Below are positions 54,997 through 64,000 of a stretch of DNA of 64,000 nt, piece by piece (position 1 is the stretch's first letter; every line of letters begins with the position of its first letter). The notes under the pieces are model-generated. The model did not search any database. It saw only the letters and a list, made by a program, of their open reading frames with translations, and was not told the DNA's origin. Both the position numbers and the translations under genes were made by a program. The DNA is from DASQPR01 sp963797675 (GTDB lineage: Bacteria; Actinomycetota; Actinomycetes; Mycobacteriales; Micromonosporaceae). The stretch covers positions 2,604,001-2,668,000 of the forward strand of contig CAWCQQ010000002.1 in assembly GCA_963797675.1 (NCBI GenBank), in the 5' to 3' direction.

Positions 54997-55507
54997 CTAC
55001 TTCTTGTGACTCGGGGTCTGCGTGGGAACGTGGCGATGCGGATTCGACGCCGATGGCGACGGTGCCGGTGACGCGACGCGGTCGAGCCGGCGGTCGGGTT
55101 CGGCGCGGGCGACGGCTGCGGTGCCATCGTCCCGCCCCGGTGGATCCGGACCCGGCCACGCCCCGTCGGTGGTGCGGAGGTGCGGCGCGGATCCGGGCTG
55201 TACCGCGTGGCCGGGCCCGCTGCCGGGGGTGCGGGCCGCACCGGGCAGGCCCGGCAGGAGATCCGTGGCCGCTGCCGGTGGCGGCCAGGACCAGGCCGAC
55301 GGCGACGGCGATGAGCAGCACCACGGCGGCGAGGCCGGCGACCGCAAGCAGCCGCCGCCGCCGGCCGGTGCGGTCGACGAAGATCGGTACGTGCCGAGCC
55401 GGGTCCGGTGGTGTCGTCCGCGGTTCGGGGGACCGCTGTGGCCTCGAGGAACTGGCAGGTCGGCGGGCTTGCCCTCGCGCTGATGTGGGCGTAGGTGTCG
55501 TGGTCAT
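54997..55507 (-). CDS. small bitopic membrane protein coupled to the deacetylase/glycosyltransferase (one frameshift)
   Basis: About 170 codons. Cytoplasmic basic, Thr/Pro-rich head (MTTTPTPTSARGQARR), then FVDRTGRRRRLLAVAGLAAV and a TM helix (VLLIAVAVGLVLAAT). After a shift near 55270 comes an extracellular Pro/Gly/Asp-rich tail ending HVPTQTPSHKK. Stop and next start are three bases apart, so the proteins probably work together; Streptomyces MatA occupies the same position. No enzymatic motif. Confidence 0.6.
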
Positions 55508-55605
55508 CGCTAACAGAAGCGCCGGACGACCGCTTCATGTCACACCCGTCGCAACGCGGTGGCAAATCGTCCTGGGGGGGCGATATTTCCGCCTACGCTG
55601 GTCTG

Positions 55606-56541
55606 ATGGCACAGCGTGACGGTACGGTCAGCACCGCCGAGTTCCGGTCCCTCTACGCCGAGGTGTCGACCTGGGCGCGCTGGCCGGCGCGCGCCGAGCA
55701 CGGCTCGCTCAACCACCTGACCCCGGACCGGCTGATCGCCGCGGCCCGCCTGGTCCGCGACGGGGTGACGGTGAGCCTGAGCAGGCCGCTGGATACCGAG
55801 TCGCGGCTGGACAATCCGGAGCCCGCCGAGCACCGGATGACGCAGATGCCCGCGGACGACATCGGATCCGGCACGGTGCGCTTCGCCAAGGACTACATCG
55901 GCATCGACTTCCACAACCACGGGCACAGCCACATCGACGCATTCAGTCACGTCGTCTTCGACAACTCGCTCTACGGCGGCATCCCCGACGACCCATCACC
56001 GCGGCGGGCGCCGATCCGCCTCGATCGACCTGCTCCGCGACGGCCTGGTCGGCCGCGGCGTGCTGCTCGACATACCCGCGCTGCGGGAAGTCGACTGGCT
56101 CGAGCCGGGGAACAGGTGCGGCCGGACGGGACCTGGAGGCGGCCGAGGCCCGCCAGGGCGTACGGGTCGGGCCCGGGCGACACCTTGCTCGTGCGTACCG
56201 GTCACACCCGGCGGCTGGCCGAATTGACGCCCTGGGATCCCGAGGACCACAAGGCCGGGCTGCACCCGACCGCCGTACGGTTCCTGGCCGAGCGGCAGGT
56301 CACCGCCCTCGGCTCGGACAGCAACAGCGACGCCGTGCCGAGCACCACCGAGGGCATCGCGTTCCCCGTCCACGTGCTCGCGGTCCACGCGATGGGCGTC
56401 TACCTGATGGACTACCTCGACCTCGAACGGCTGGCGACGGTGTGCGCGGCGGCCGGCCGGTGGGAGTTCCTGTTCGTGGTGGCGCCGCTACGGATCACCG
56501 GAGGCACCGGCTCGCCCGTCAACCCGATCGCGATCTTCTGA
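55606..56541 (+). CDS. cyclase-family / kynurenine-formamidase-like hydrolase
   Basis: 311 residues. The metal-binding signature is DFHNHGHSHIDAFSHV, the HxGTHxDxPxH-type motif of the cyclase family (here HGHSHIDAFSH). Other blocks: ARLVRDGVTVSLSRPLDTES, GDTLLVRTGHTRRLAELTPW, HPTAVRFLAERQVTALGSDS and AMGVYLMDYLDLERLA. From about 55990 to 56150 the open frame is out of register: the alternative frames give SIDLLRDGLVGRGVLLDIPA, which is the conserved version, so two compensating shifts lie inside. Substrate unknown. Confidence 0.8.
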   Translation: MAQRDGTVSTAEFRSLYAEVSTWARWPARAEHGSLNHLTPDRLIAAARLVRDGVTVSLSRPLDTESRLDNPEPAEHRMTQMPADDIGSGTVRFAKDYIGIDFHNHGHSHIDAFSHVVFDNSLYGGIPDDPSPRRAPIRLDRPAPRRPGRPRRAARHTRAAGSRLARAGEQVRPDGTWRRPRPARAYGSGPGDTLLVRTGHTRRLAELTPWDPEDHKAGLHPTAVRFLAERQVTALGSDSNSDAVPSTTEGIAFPVHVLAVHAMGVYLMDYLDLERLATVCAAAGRWEFLFVVAPLRITGGTGSPVNPIAIF

Positions 56542-56551
56542 ATTCGGTCGG

Positions 56552-57549
56552 TCAGACCGCTGGGAGCGTCGCGTCCAGCAGATTGGCGTCGACATCGGCG
56601 CTCTCGTGGTCGGCCTCGGCCCGGGCGCCGAACACGAACACGTAGGTCAGGAATGCGCCCCAGACCAGCACGCCGATCGCGATCCGGGCGGGGGTCGGCA
56701 GCGGCGACGGCGTGACGAACGCTTCGATCAGCCCGCTGACGCCGAGCACGATGACGAGGCCGAGCGCGACGAGCATCGCGGCGCGGGCCGCCTCGGCGAC
56801 CGAGCGCGTCCGGGTCAGGCCGGCCCGCGGCGCGATCCAGGACCAGCCGATGCGCATGCCGACGCCGGCCGAGATGAACACCGCGGTCAGCTCCAGGAAG
56901 CCGTGCGGCGCGATCAGGCCCCAGAATTCGCCCGACTGTCCGGACGCGGTCATGAATCCGCCGTCCACGCCGACGTTCATCGCGTTCTGCGCGAGCAGGT
57001 AGATCACCGGCACGATCAGGATGCCGGCGGCCAGGCACTGCGCGGTCAGCCAGGCGTTGTTCGTCCAGACCTGGAGCGCGAAGTGCTGCGGCGGATATTG
57101 CTTGTAGTAGTTGGCGAAGTCGGCTGCTGGTCAGCTGGCTTCGCCTCGTCCGACGGCAGCAGCTGGTTCTGCACCGCCGGGTTGGCGGCGATGTAGTAGA
57201 TCAGCCCGATCGACAGCGCCATGAATCCCGCGGCGACCGAAATCCACCAGCGCCGGGCCTGGTAGACCGCGAGCGGGAAGCCGACGATGAAGAATCGGCC
57301 GACCGCCCGCCAGCTGAAGGCGGGGCCGCCGGTGAGCGCGCCGCGGGCGCCGAGCACGATCCGCGACAGCAGCGCGACGAGCGCCGGATCGGGGGAGTTC
57401 GTCCGGATTGTCGAGAGGTGCGCACCGGTCCGCTGATAGAGCGACATCATCTCGTCGACCTCCGGAACGGTCAGCCTCCGGCGCCGTGACGAGTGATCCA
57501 GCCGCTGCCACTCGGCCGAGTGTTCGGCAACGAATGCATCCAGGTCCAC
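56552..57549 (-). CDS. stage II sporulation protein M family membrane protein (one frameshift)
   Basis: About 332 residues. Cytoplasmic N-terminus MDLDAFVAEHSAEWQRLDHS with VDEMMSLYQRTGAHLSTIRT, then several TM helices (FFIVGFPLAVYQARRWWISV; GFMALSIGLIYYIAANPAVQ). After a shift near 57125 it continues with PPQHFALQVWTNNAWLTAQC, FWGLIAPHGFLELTAVFISA and the final TMs. SpoIIM/DUF95 family. Divergent from RDD by 32 bases, exactly the Rv3694c-Rv3695 arrangement, but separated here from DUF58 by accessory DNA. Not evidence for sporulation by itself. Confidence 0.87.
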
Positions 57550-57581
57550 GTAACCCCTCCCGAGTCGTGTTCACTGTACGG

Positions 57582-58502
57582 GTGAGCCTCGACTTCGTCC
57601 GTCCCCCGTTGTATCTGCCCGCCGACCCGGACGGGCCGGTCGGCACCCGTCTGGTGACCGGCGAAGCGGTCGCCATGGACATCCGCATCGCGCGTCTGGG
57701 CTCGCGGATGCTCGCCCGCATGCTCGACTTCTGCATCGAGATCGCGATCGGCTCCGTCTTGGGCTCCCTGCTCGGCCTCATTGTCCGGAGCGCCGGCGAC
57801 GTTGATCAGGCAGTTACTCAGGCCACCACGGTCGTCGTGGTGATCATCACGCTGATCGGCTATCCGGTCCTGATGGAGACGTTCGCGCGCGGCCGGACCG
57901 TCGGAAAGCTCGCGATGGGACTGCGGGTGGTCCGGGACGACGGCGGGCCGATCCGGTTCCGGCAGGCGCTGAGCCGCACGCTTGGTCGGCTTCGGCGCCG
58001 AGTTTCCCGGCCTGCTGCCGCCGTTGACCTGGTTCGTATGTATCGGCACGATGCTGACGAACCCGCAGGGCAAGCGGCTCGGCGACATCGCGGCCGGCAC
58101 GATCGTGATCCACGAGCGCACGCCGGAGACCTGGGGCTGGGTGCCGGCGATGCCGCCCGAGCTGACCGGATGGGCCGCGACCCTCGATCTGACCGCGCTC
58201 GGCGACCAGTTGCCGCTGGCGGTCCGGAACTATCTCGCCCGCAACCGAAGACTGCGCGAGCCCGCGCGGACCAGGCTGGGTGCGCAACTCGCGGCCGAAG
58301 TCGCCGCCTGCGTTACCCCGCCACCCCCACCGGGTACGGCCGGCTGGGCGTACCTGGCTGCCGTGATTGCTGAGCGGCACCGGCGGTCGGTGGCGCGGAT
58401 CGGGTCGGCTCGAGCAGCGACCGCCTCGGTCTGGCCCGAGCTGTCGCGGCTGACCGGCTCGCAGACGTGGGTCCAGCCTGGCGGATCGCCCGAAGGCTAT
58501 AG
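57582..58502 (+). CDS. RDD family membrane protein (frameshifted)
   Basis: GTG 57582 gives VSLDFVRPPLYLPADPDGPV, then the RDD signature ARLGSRMLARMLDFCIEIAI, TM helices (GSVLGSLLGLIV; VVVVIITLIGYPVLMETF) and GRTVGKLAMGLRVVRDDGGP. After a shift near 57985: EFPGLLPPLTWFVCIGTMLT and NPQGKRLGDIAAGTIVIHER. In that frame no stop occurs and translation would run straight into the CorA gene. The original frame has TAG at 58500-58502, five bases before the CorA ATG, so a second shift back is likely. Confidence 0.8.
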
Positions 58503-58506
58503 CTCT

Positions 58507-59493
58507 ATGGTTGGTCATATGCACCGCACTCGCGCCTACCGTGCCGGCGTCCTCGTCGCGGAGAACTTCGCACCGGCTGATATCTCCGACTACCTCGAGG
58601 AGCCGGACACGATCGTCTGGTTCGATCTGTGCGCGCCGGACGAGGCGGATCTCGCGACGATCAGCGAGGAACTCGGACTGCACCCGCTCGCGGTCGAGGA
58701 CGCCGTCCACGAACATCAGCGCCCGAAGGTCGACCACTACGCGAGTCACCTGTTCCTGACCGCCTACTCGGCGACGCTCAACACCGTCACGGCGACGCTG
58801 ACGACCGACGAGATCAGCGCGTTCATCACGAAGAATGCGCTCGTCACGGTCCGCAAGAGTCAAAACTTCGACATCGACGCGGTGGCGGAGCGGTGGGACG
58901 GTGCGAGCAGCGACATGGTCAAGACCGGTGTCGCGTTCCTGCTGCACGGGCTGCTCGACTACGTCGTGGACACCCAGTTCGATGCGATCCAGACGCTGGA
59001 CACCGAGATCGAAGGTCTCGAGGACCAGTTGTTCGCCGAGACCGTACAGGACACGACGATGCAACGTCGCACGTACGAGCTGCGCAAGTCGCTGGTCGTG
59101 CTGCGCCGCGTCGTCCTGCCGATGCGTGAGGTCGTGAACACGCTGCTCCGCCGGGATCTGCGAATCATCGACCAGACGATGATGCCGTACTTCCAGGATG
59201 TCTACGACCATGTCCTGCGGGCCAGCGAGTGGACCGAGTCGCTGCGCGAACTCATCACGAACATCTACGAGACGCACCTGAACCTGCGCGGCAATCGGCT
59301 CAACGTGATCATGAAGCAGGTCACGAGCTGGGCCGCGATCATCGCGGTGCCGACCGCGGTCACCGGCTGGTACGGCCAGAACATCCCCTACCCCGGATTT
59401 GGTCACACGTCCGGCCTGTGGGCCTCGATCATCGTGACGCTCACGTTGTCCGGACTCCTCTACGTGCTGTTCCGCCGGAAAGGCTGGCTGTAG
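58507..59493 (+). CDS. corA: CorA-type divalent cation transporter
   Basis: 328 residues from ATG 58507 (or ATG 58519). Large cytoplasmic domain (YLEEPDTIVWFDLCAPDEAD, LGLHPLAVEDAVHEHQRPKV), a long stalk helix with DTMMQRRTYELRKSLVVLRR-like sequence, and two C-terminal TMs. The pore signature is GWYGQNIPYPGFG, with GQN where classical CorA has GMN. Mg2+ or another divalent cation is expected. As given, its frame is open back into the RDD gene. Confidence 0.88.
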   Translation: MVGHMHRTRAYRAGVLVAENFAPADISDYLEEPDTIVWFDLCAPDEADLATISEELGLHPLAVEDAVHEHQRPKVDHYASHLFLTAYSATLNTVTATLTTDEISAFITKNALVTVRKSQNFDIDAVAERWDGASSDMVKTGVAFLLHGLLDYVVDTQFDAIQTLDTEIEGLEDQLFAETVQDTTMQRRTYELRKSLVVLRRVVLPMREVVNTLLRRDLRIIDQTMMPYFQDVYDHVLRASEWTESLRELITNIYETHLNLRGNRLNVIMKQVTSWAAIIAVPTAVTGWYGQNIPYPGFGHTSGLWASIIVTLTLSGLLYVLFRRKGWL

Positions 59494-59494
59494 C

Positions 59495-59530
59495 GCCGGT
59501 CAATCGTCCACAAAAGACGGTCTGACCGGC
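59495..59530. terminator. bidirectional terminator
   Basis: GCCGGTCA (59495-59502) and TGACCGGC (59523-59530) with an inner CGTC/GACG pairing, between convergent corA and the GGDEF-EAL gene. Confidence 0.75.
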
Positions 59531-59535
59531 CCCGA

Positions 59536-61566
59536 TCAGCTCGGCTCGTACGCGATCCGCTCGTTGATCAGCCAGGCGGTGACGTCGTCGGCCGGCATCG
59601 GAGAGGCGGTCAGCCAGCCTTGGATCAGCGTGCAGTTCGCCTCGATCAGCAGAGTTCGGGTGTATTCGTTTTCCACGCCCTCGGCGACCGTGCGGATGCC
59701 GAGAGACCGGGCCAGGCCGATGGTGGAGCGGACGATTGTGGCGTCGTCGTGGTTGTCGGCCATCCCCGCGACGAATGATCGATCGATCTTGATCTCGCTG
59801 ATCGGCATCTTTCGGAGATGCTGCAGGGACGAGTAGCCGGTACCGAAGTCGTCGAGCGAGATCGCGATGCCGAGTGCGCTGATCCGTTGGACCGTACCCA
59901 TGGCCCGGTTGGGGTCGCCCATCAGCGCGCTTTCGGTGATCTCGATCTGGATCCGGCTCGGCTCGACCCCGTACCGCGACATGAGGCCGGCGAGGCGGGG
60001 GACGATGTCGTCGCCGTACAGGTCGCGGGCGCTGACGTTGATCGAGGCGCGGATGTGGATGCCGTGTGCCGACCAGAGACCGACCTGTGCGACGACATCG
60101 TCGATGATGCGCGATGTGAGTAGATGCATGATCGAACTGTGCTCGGCCATGCCGATCAGAGTTTCCGTGTCGATCAGGCCGTGGACCGGGTGCAGCCAGC
60201 GTAGAAGCGCCTCGACGCCGTCGACCCGGCCTGTCGTCAGGTCGATCTGCGGCTGGTAGTGCAGGGCGATCTGGGTGTCGTCGAGGTCCTCCAGCGCGAG
60301 CCGCAGATCGGTGAGGAGTGCGAGCCGCGCGATGCTGTCCTGGTGCCGGCCGGGCAGGTAGGCGGCGACCGCCCCGCCGCTGTGCTTCGCGTCGTACATG
60401 GCGATGTCGGCGTGGCGCATGACCGCGGCGAAGTCCTCGTCGTCGGTGTGCAGAGCGGTGCCGATCGAGGCGGTGATGTCGACGCGGAGGCCGTCGAGGG
60501 ATATCGGCTCGCTGAGCGCGGCGATGACATCGTTGGCGAGGTCACCGGCCTGAGCCGGCGTGTGCACGATGGTCAGCAGCGCGAACTCGTCACCGCCGAG
60601 GCGTGCGATGGTGCCACCGGGCAGCGGCAACCGGGCCAGCCGCTGTGCCACGGCGACCAGGAGTTGATCGCCGACTTCATGGCCGAGCGCGTCGTTGACG
60701 TGCTTGAATTCGTCAAGATCCGCGAGCAGGATGGCGGCTCGGCCGGTGGAGTCGGCGTCGTAGGCTGCGGTCATCGTGTGGAACGCCACCTTTAGCCCGT
60801 CCCGGTTCGCGAGCCCGGTCAGCGGGTCTTGGCGCGCTGCCAGGTCACGTTGTGCCGACAGCTTTGCCATGCGCTGTACGGCGTAGAGCGGAATGAACAC
60901 GAGGAACACGAAACCGACGTTCATGTGTACGGCAATCGCGAGCAGCGGACTGAGCAGCAGCAGCGCCGCCCGGAACAGCACATGATGGATGATGATGTCG
61001 CGGGGTGGCATCGTCTGTGGGCCTGGACGCAACAGCCGTCCGACCACGATCGCGAACAGTGAATAGACGACCAGCCACGCGATAGCCGCGCCGAGCACGG
61101 TCACGGCGTCGGACGTGACGCGGACCGCGCCGTGATGATGAGCCGGATCGGGCTTTCCCAGCTGCAGGATCGCCTCGGCCGCGATGAACGACAGCGAATA
61201 GCCGCCGAGAGCGGCGACCATCTCGAGAATCGGTCGGTGCAGTCGCCACGTCACCACGGCCATGGCGAGCGTCTGCGCCACGATCGCGGGTCCGAGCCCC
61301 CACGACAGCAGGATCGCGAACGTGAAACAGACGGATGGGCCGAGAATGACCGGCATGACGCCGTTCGGTGGCGTGGACGAGATGAACGCCTGCGTGCCCG
61401 CGAGAGCGGCGAGCGCGGTCGTGATCCAGAGTTCCGGGGACGCGTACACGTTGCGGGTTGTGCTCTCCGGGCCGAGCGTGACCACCACGATACCGATCAC
61501 GGTGGCCGCACCCAGTGCGGCGACCACACGCCGCCGCCACGCCAGGTTGAGCGTTGCTGCGACCAC
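59536..61566 (-). CDS. membrane GGDEF-EAL c-di-GMP enzyme
   Basis: 676 residues, intact. About eight N-terminal TM helices (a MASE-like sensor, residues 1-220), then GGDEF (DPLTGLANRDGL; RLGGDEFALL) and EAL (DGVEALLRWLHP; SINVSARDLY; IQIEITESALM; SLDDFGTGYSSL; IKIDRSFVAG; AEGVENE; QGWLTASPMP). All the signature acidic residues of both domains are present, so both cyclase and phosphodiesterase activity are possible. No RxxD inhibitory site is seen ahead of GGDEF. I use GTG 61566 (VVAATLNLAWRR) after CCAGGGGG; the frame is open much further upstream but unlike a TM sensor. Confidence 0.9.
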   Translation of the reverse strand: MVAATLNLAWRRRVVAALGAATVIGIVVVTLGPESTTRNVYASPELWITTALAALAGTQAFISSTPPNGVMPVILGPSVCFTFAILLSWGLGPAIVAQTLAMAVVTWRLHRPILEMVAALGGYSLSFIAAEAILQLGKPDPAHHHGAVRVTSDAVTVLGAAIAWLVVYSLFAIVVGRLLRPGPQTMPPRDIIIHHVLFRAALLLLSPLLAIAVHMNVGFVFLVFIPLYAVQRMAKLSAQRDLAARQDPLTGLANRDGLKVAFHTMTAAYDADSTGRAAILLADLDEFKHVNDALGHEVGDQLLVAVAQRLARLPLPGGTIARLGGDEFALLTIVHTPAQAGDLANDVIAALSEPISLDGLRVDITASIGTALHTDDEDFAAVMRHADIAMYDAKHSGGAVAAYLPGRHQDSIARLALLTDLRLALEDLDDTQIALHYQPQIDLTTGRVDGVEALLRWLHPVHGLIDTETLIGMAEHSSIMHLLTSRIIDDVVAQVGLWSAHGIHIRASINVSARDLYGDDIVPRLAGLMSRYGVEPSRIQIEITESALMGDPNRAMGTVQRISALGIAISLDDFGTGYSSLQHLRKMPISEIKIDRSFVAGMADNHDDATIVRSTIGLARSLGIRTVAEGVENEYTRTLLIEANCTLIQGWLTASPMPADDVTAWLINERIAYEPS

Positions 61567-61913
61567 GCTGTGCCCCCTGGAGGATGCGTCCCGAAGGCGC
61601 CTGAATCCACGAAACGTACCGTCTGCTATGTGTATATTATTCCACTTATATATATATGAGTAAGATACGAAAAAACGCCGACCTCGATAGTCCCATTCGT
61701 ATCTCTGCGATACAGCCGTCCCACGGCCGACCGGCAGTCCACCGTTCAACCGATCCGACGTTCGGCACAGACCGTGGTCGGATCGGCTGCAGATAGCCGG
61801 CGAAGTTACGTAGTTCCACTGATGCGGGACAGCGATGTCGGCACCTAGTGTCGCCCTTGATGATGTGACCGCGGTCGATCGGACTCCGTCGACCTGGACA
61901 GTTAGGGGCTTCC
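61567..61913. other. divergent promoter region, AT-rich
   Basis: No gene. 61630-61665 is strongly AT-rich for this genome (TATATATATATGAGTAAG and TGTATATTATTCCA), a likely promoter for the GGDEF-EAL gene on the minus strand. Nothing else supported. Confidence 0.5.
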
Positions 61914-64000
61914 ATGACGCTCGTCGTGTCACTGGCCGGGAAAACGGTGTTACCGGTCACCGGATCCGGGCCGACCTATGCCGTCTGGTCGTATGCGGTC
62001 GCACCCGGGGACGCAGGGGACTCGTCGTGGGTCAGCGGATCGCCTTGGCCGTCCCCAGTGACATCGCGATCCAGAACCCGCAGCTGTATCCGGCTGCCGC
62101 GACCGCCTCGCCGGGATGTTCGTCCAGCAGGATGCGGCATCGAGCCGACAGTACGTCGGCCGGATCGTCGCCGTCACGGGTACGCAGACGCTGTCGTTCA
62201 TCGCGCCGGAGGCGCCAGGCGACGTGCGAGATGTGGCTACTGACCGGGCGACCGGTCAGCGTGGGAGACGGTCGCGTTCGCGCAGGATCGGCCACCGCGC
62301 CGACCATCGTCCAGGCATTGACCGGGCCCGGCTGCACGGATCGGGCCGGCCGTCGTTCCGGCTGCACGAGCGGTACGCGTGGCCGCAGCGATTTCTCCGG
62401 GACACTTCCGTACGCGAGTGAACTGTTCGGCGTCTATCAGCCGCTGGCGGGTTGGCTGGGTCGTCAGGCCGTCGATCGGGCCGCGCGTGTCCGCACGCGC
62501 TCGGGCGACGGCTCGCCGGAAGACGTTGACCGAGTGCGAGCCGGTCCGGGCAAGGACGGTTCACCGGTCGCCGCCGTCGGCATGTACGTACGTCGTCGTC
62601 CGTTGGCGACGTTCATGCGCGCCGGTCTGCGGGGTGGCTGTCGCCGATCGGGCTGATCAATCTATTCCGGCAGTACTTCTTCGAGTTCGACAATGTTTCT
62701 CGGCTCGCCATCCGGGCACGTGTGGATCAGTCCGGGCGGCACCGTCGAGGTGATCGAGACCAGCACCCGTCGGACCATGATCGAGAAGACGGCTGAACAG
62801 TCCGAGCAGACCTCCCGCAAGGTCGAGGAGGATCTGACCAGCCAGGATGACATCGCCGACGCGGTAAAGGAGGAGAACGCCAACGACACCAAGCTGGGCG
62901 TCAGCGCCGGCCGGCGGCGCGAACACGCCGGTTTATCACGCCGAGGGCAGTGCCAGCCTCAATGTGGCGACACATCGGTGAAGAAGTCGGCTGAGGACAC
63001 GCACAAGCGGTCCCGGACGCAGAGCTCGAAGGTGACGCAGCGAGATCACCCGGAACTTCAAGACGACGTTCAAGACCGTCACCGACACCACCGACACCAC
63101 GCAGCCGGCGCTACGTCGTCCAGAACACCACGGACGAGCTCGTCAACTACGAGCTGCGGCGCAAGATGCGCAAGGTCGGGGTCCAGGTCCAGCACATCGG
63201 CACCCGGCTGAGCTGGCAGGTGAATCTCGACGCCCCGGGCCGGAGGCTTGGGCTCGGTGATCTCGTCCACGTCGATGGCACCGCCGGACCTGTCGTCGCT
63301 TCGCAAAGCCGGAGCCGCCGTCGCTCGAGCAGCAGGTGGCCACGTTGGCGGCTGTGTTCCCGATCCGAAGGTGGCCCGGCGTGCCGATGGTCCCGCGCGA
63401 GCGAGACGAAGTGACGTTCTCGACCGGACTCCGCCGATCCAACAGATCGTAATCGACGACGGCAACAACGTCTGGCTGTACGCGGACTATCGTTTACACC
63501 CCGGCCCGCCGGCGTCGGGATACTGACCCTGAGCCAGGGTGGCGTTGAACGGTCACGGCCGGCGGATCCACGGTGCCCTACATGGCCGACCCGATCACCA
63601 TCGACGCCCGGCGGGACCAGATTCCCGTGATGTTCAACGAGTTCAACAGCGGCAACACCCAGACCGCTCCAACTCGACTTCTCGCTGGCCTGGCGCCGCC
63701 GACGTCCGGGCCTGCGTGGGATGCGTACCACGAGGACATGGCGGACTATGCCGAGGCGGTCGCGGAAGCGAAACGGGTCGCGTACGCCGACGCCATCCGT
63801 GACCGGCTGAAACTCGTCAGCGGTATCCGCCCCGGCCCTCCGACGATCTTCGCGACGAAGAGCGCCAAACCGTCTACGGCAGCCTGATCCGCAGCTCCAA
63901 CTGACCAGCGACCCGCACATCGACGCCGAACTCATCCGGCAGATCTTCGACGTCGACGAGATGCTCTACTTCGCCGTCCCCGAATACTGGAACCTCCCCG
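61914..64000 (+). CDS. large protein of unknown function, many frameshifts, cut by right edge
   Basis: Start MTLVVSLAGKTVLPVTGSG at ATG 61914. Fragments in three frames form one protein: MFVQQDAASSRQYVGRIVAV; SELFGVYQPLAGWLGRQAVD; SPIGLINLFRQYFFEFDN; FLGSPSGHVWISPGGTVEVI; MIEKTAEQSEQTSRKVEEDL; DAVKEENANDTKLGVSA; THKRSRTQSSKV; YVVQNTTDELVNYELRRKMR; VGVQVQHIGTRLSWQVNL; ITIDARRDQIPVMFNEFN; YGSLIRQ; LIRQIFDVDEMLYFAVPEYW. At least 695 codons and ten frame changes. A beta-rich start and a long charged helical middle. I recall similar very large uncharacterised proteins in scattered bacteria but cannot name the family. Confidence 0.55.

Noticed and set aside
56552..57549. SpoIIM as evidence of endospore formation
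   Set aside because: The family is widespread in non-sporulating actinobacteria as part of the MoxR/DUF58 set.

Overview
The window is high-GC DNA from an actinobacterium. Diagnostic genes are rbpA next to fxsA and lnt, a FolP2-type dihydropteroate synthase homologue, and the DUF4350/MoxR/DUF58/SpoIIM/RDD gene set whose order matches the Mycobacterium tuberculosis Rv3691-Rv3695 region. Secreted chitin- and chitosan-degrading enzymes and a deacetylase/glycosyltransferase fusion suggest a free-living soil-type, probably filamentous, organism. I cannot name the genus.

Layout. 0-6 kb holds housekeeping and accessory genes: a 5'-3' exonuclease cut by the left edge, an M24 peptidase coupled to an acyl-CoA dehydrogenase, a Clp-N protein, an Lrp/AsnC regulator, an MFS exporter and a histidine phosphatase. 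7.0-15.6 kb is a lysine-degradation locus of the kind known from lysine-fermenting anaerobes. kamA (lysine 2,3-aminomutase) is divergent from kdd, an amidohydrolase, kamD and kamE (B12-dependent lysine 5,6-aminomutase), kal and a MutL-like ATPase. 16-26.4 kb holds folP2, a secreted SH3/FN3 protein, transporters, lnt-fxsA-rbpA, a CAP protein and an AidB-like dehydrogenase. 26.5-32.1 kb is a small surface-glycan set (two glycosyltransferases, a methyltransferase-like protein, an unrecognised glycan-type protein) interrupted by a second 5'-3' exonuclease. 32-35.5 kb holds an arylamine N-acetyltransferase, a DnaN paralogue away from dnaA, and a zinc/coiled-coil protein.

The conserved membrane/MoxR locus starts at 35.5 kb and runs to DUF58 at 40.97 kb. 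Its usual partners, SpoIIM and RDD, reappear only at 56.55-58.5 kb, so about 15.6 kb of accessory DNA sits inside the locus. That insert carries a PPOX protein, a tRNA-like fragment, a beta-lactamase-family remnant, a methyltransferase and an alpha/beta hydrolase. It also has a chitin/chitosan block (GH20 hexosaminidase, GH2 exo-glucosaminidase, GH18 chitinase), an ECF-type sigma factor with a membrane partner, a MatB-like deacetylase/glycosyltransferase and a cyclase-family protein. After it come a CorA-type transporter, a GGDEF-EAL protein and a large, badly frame-broken protein of unknown function cut by the right edge.

Many reading frames are broken by single-base shifts, clustered at 2.6-3.4, 8.5-12.2, 44.6-58 and 61.9-64 kb, while most of 12.7-43 kb is clean. 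Broken genes keep their catalytic motifs and full length, so local sequence error is at least as likely as decay. I annotate them at full extent and say where the frame changes.
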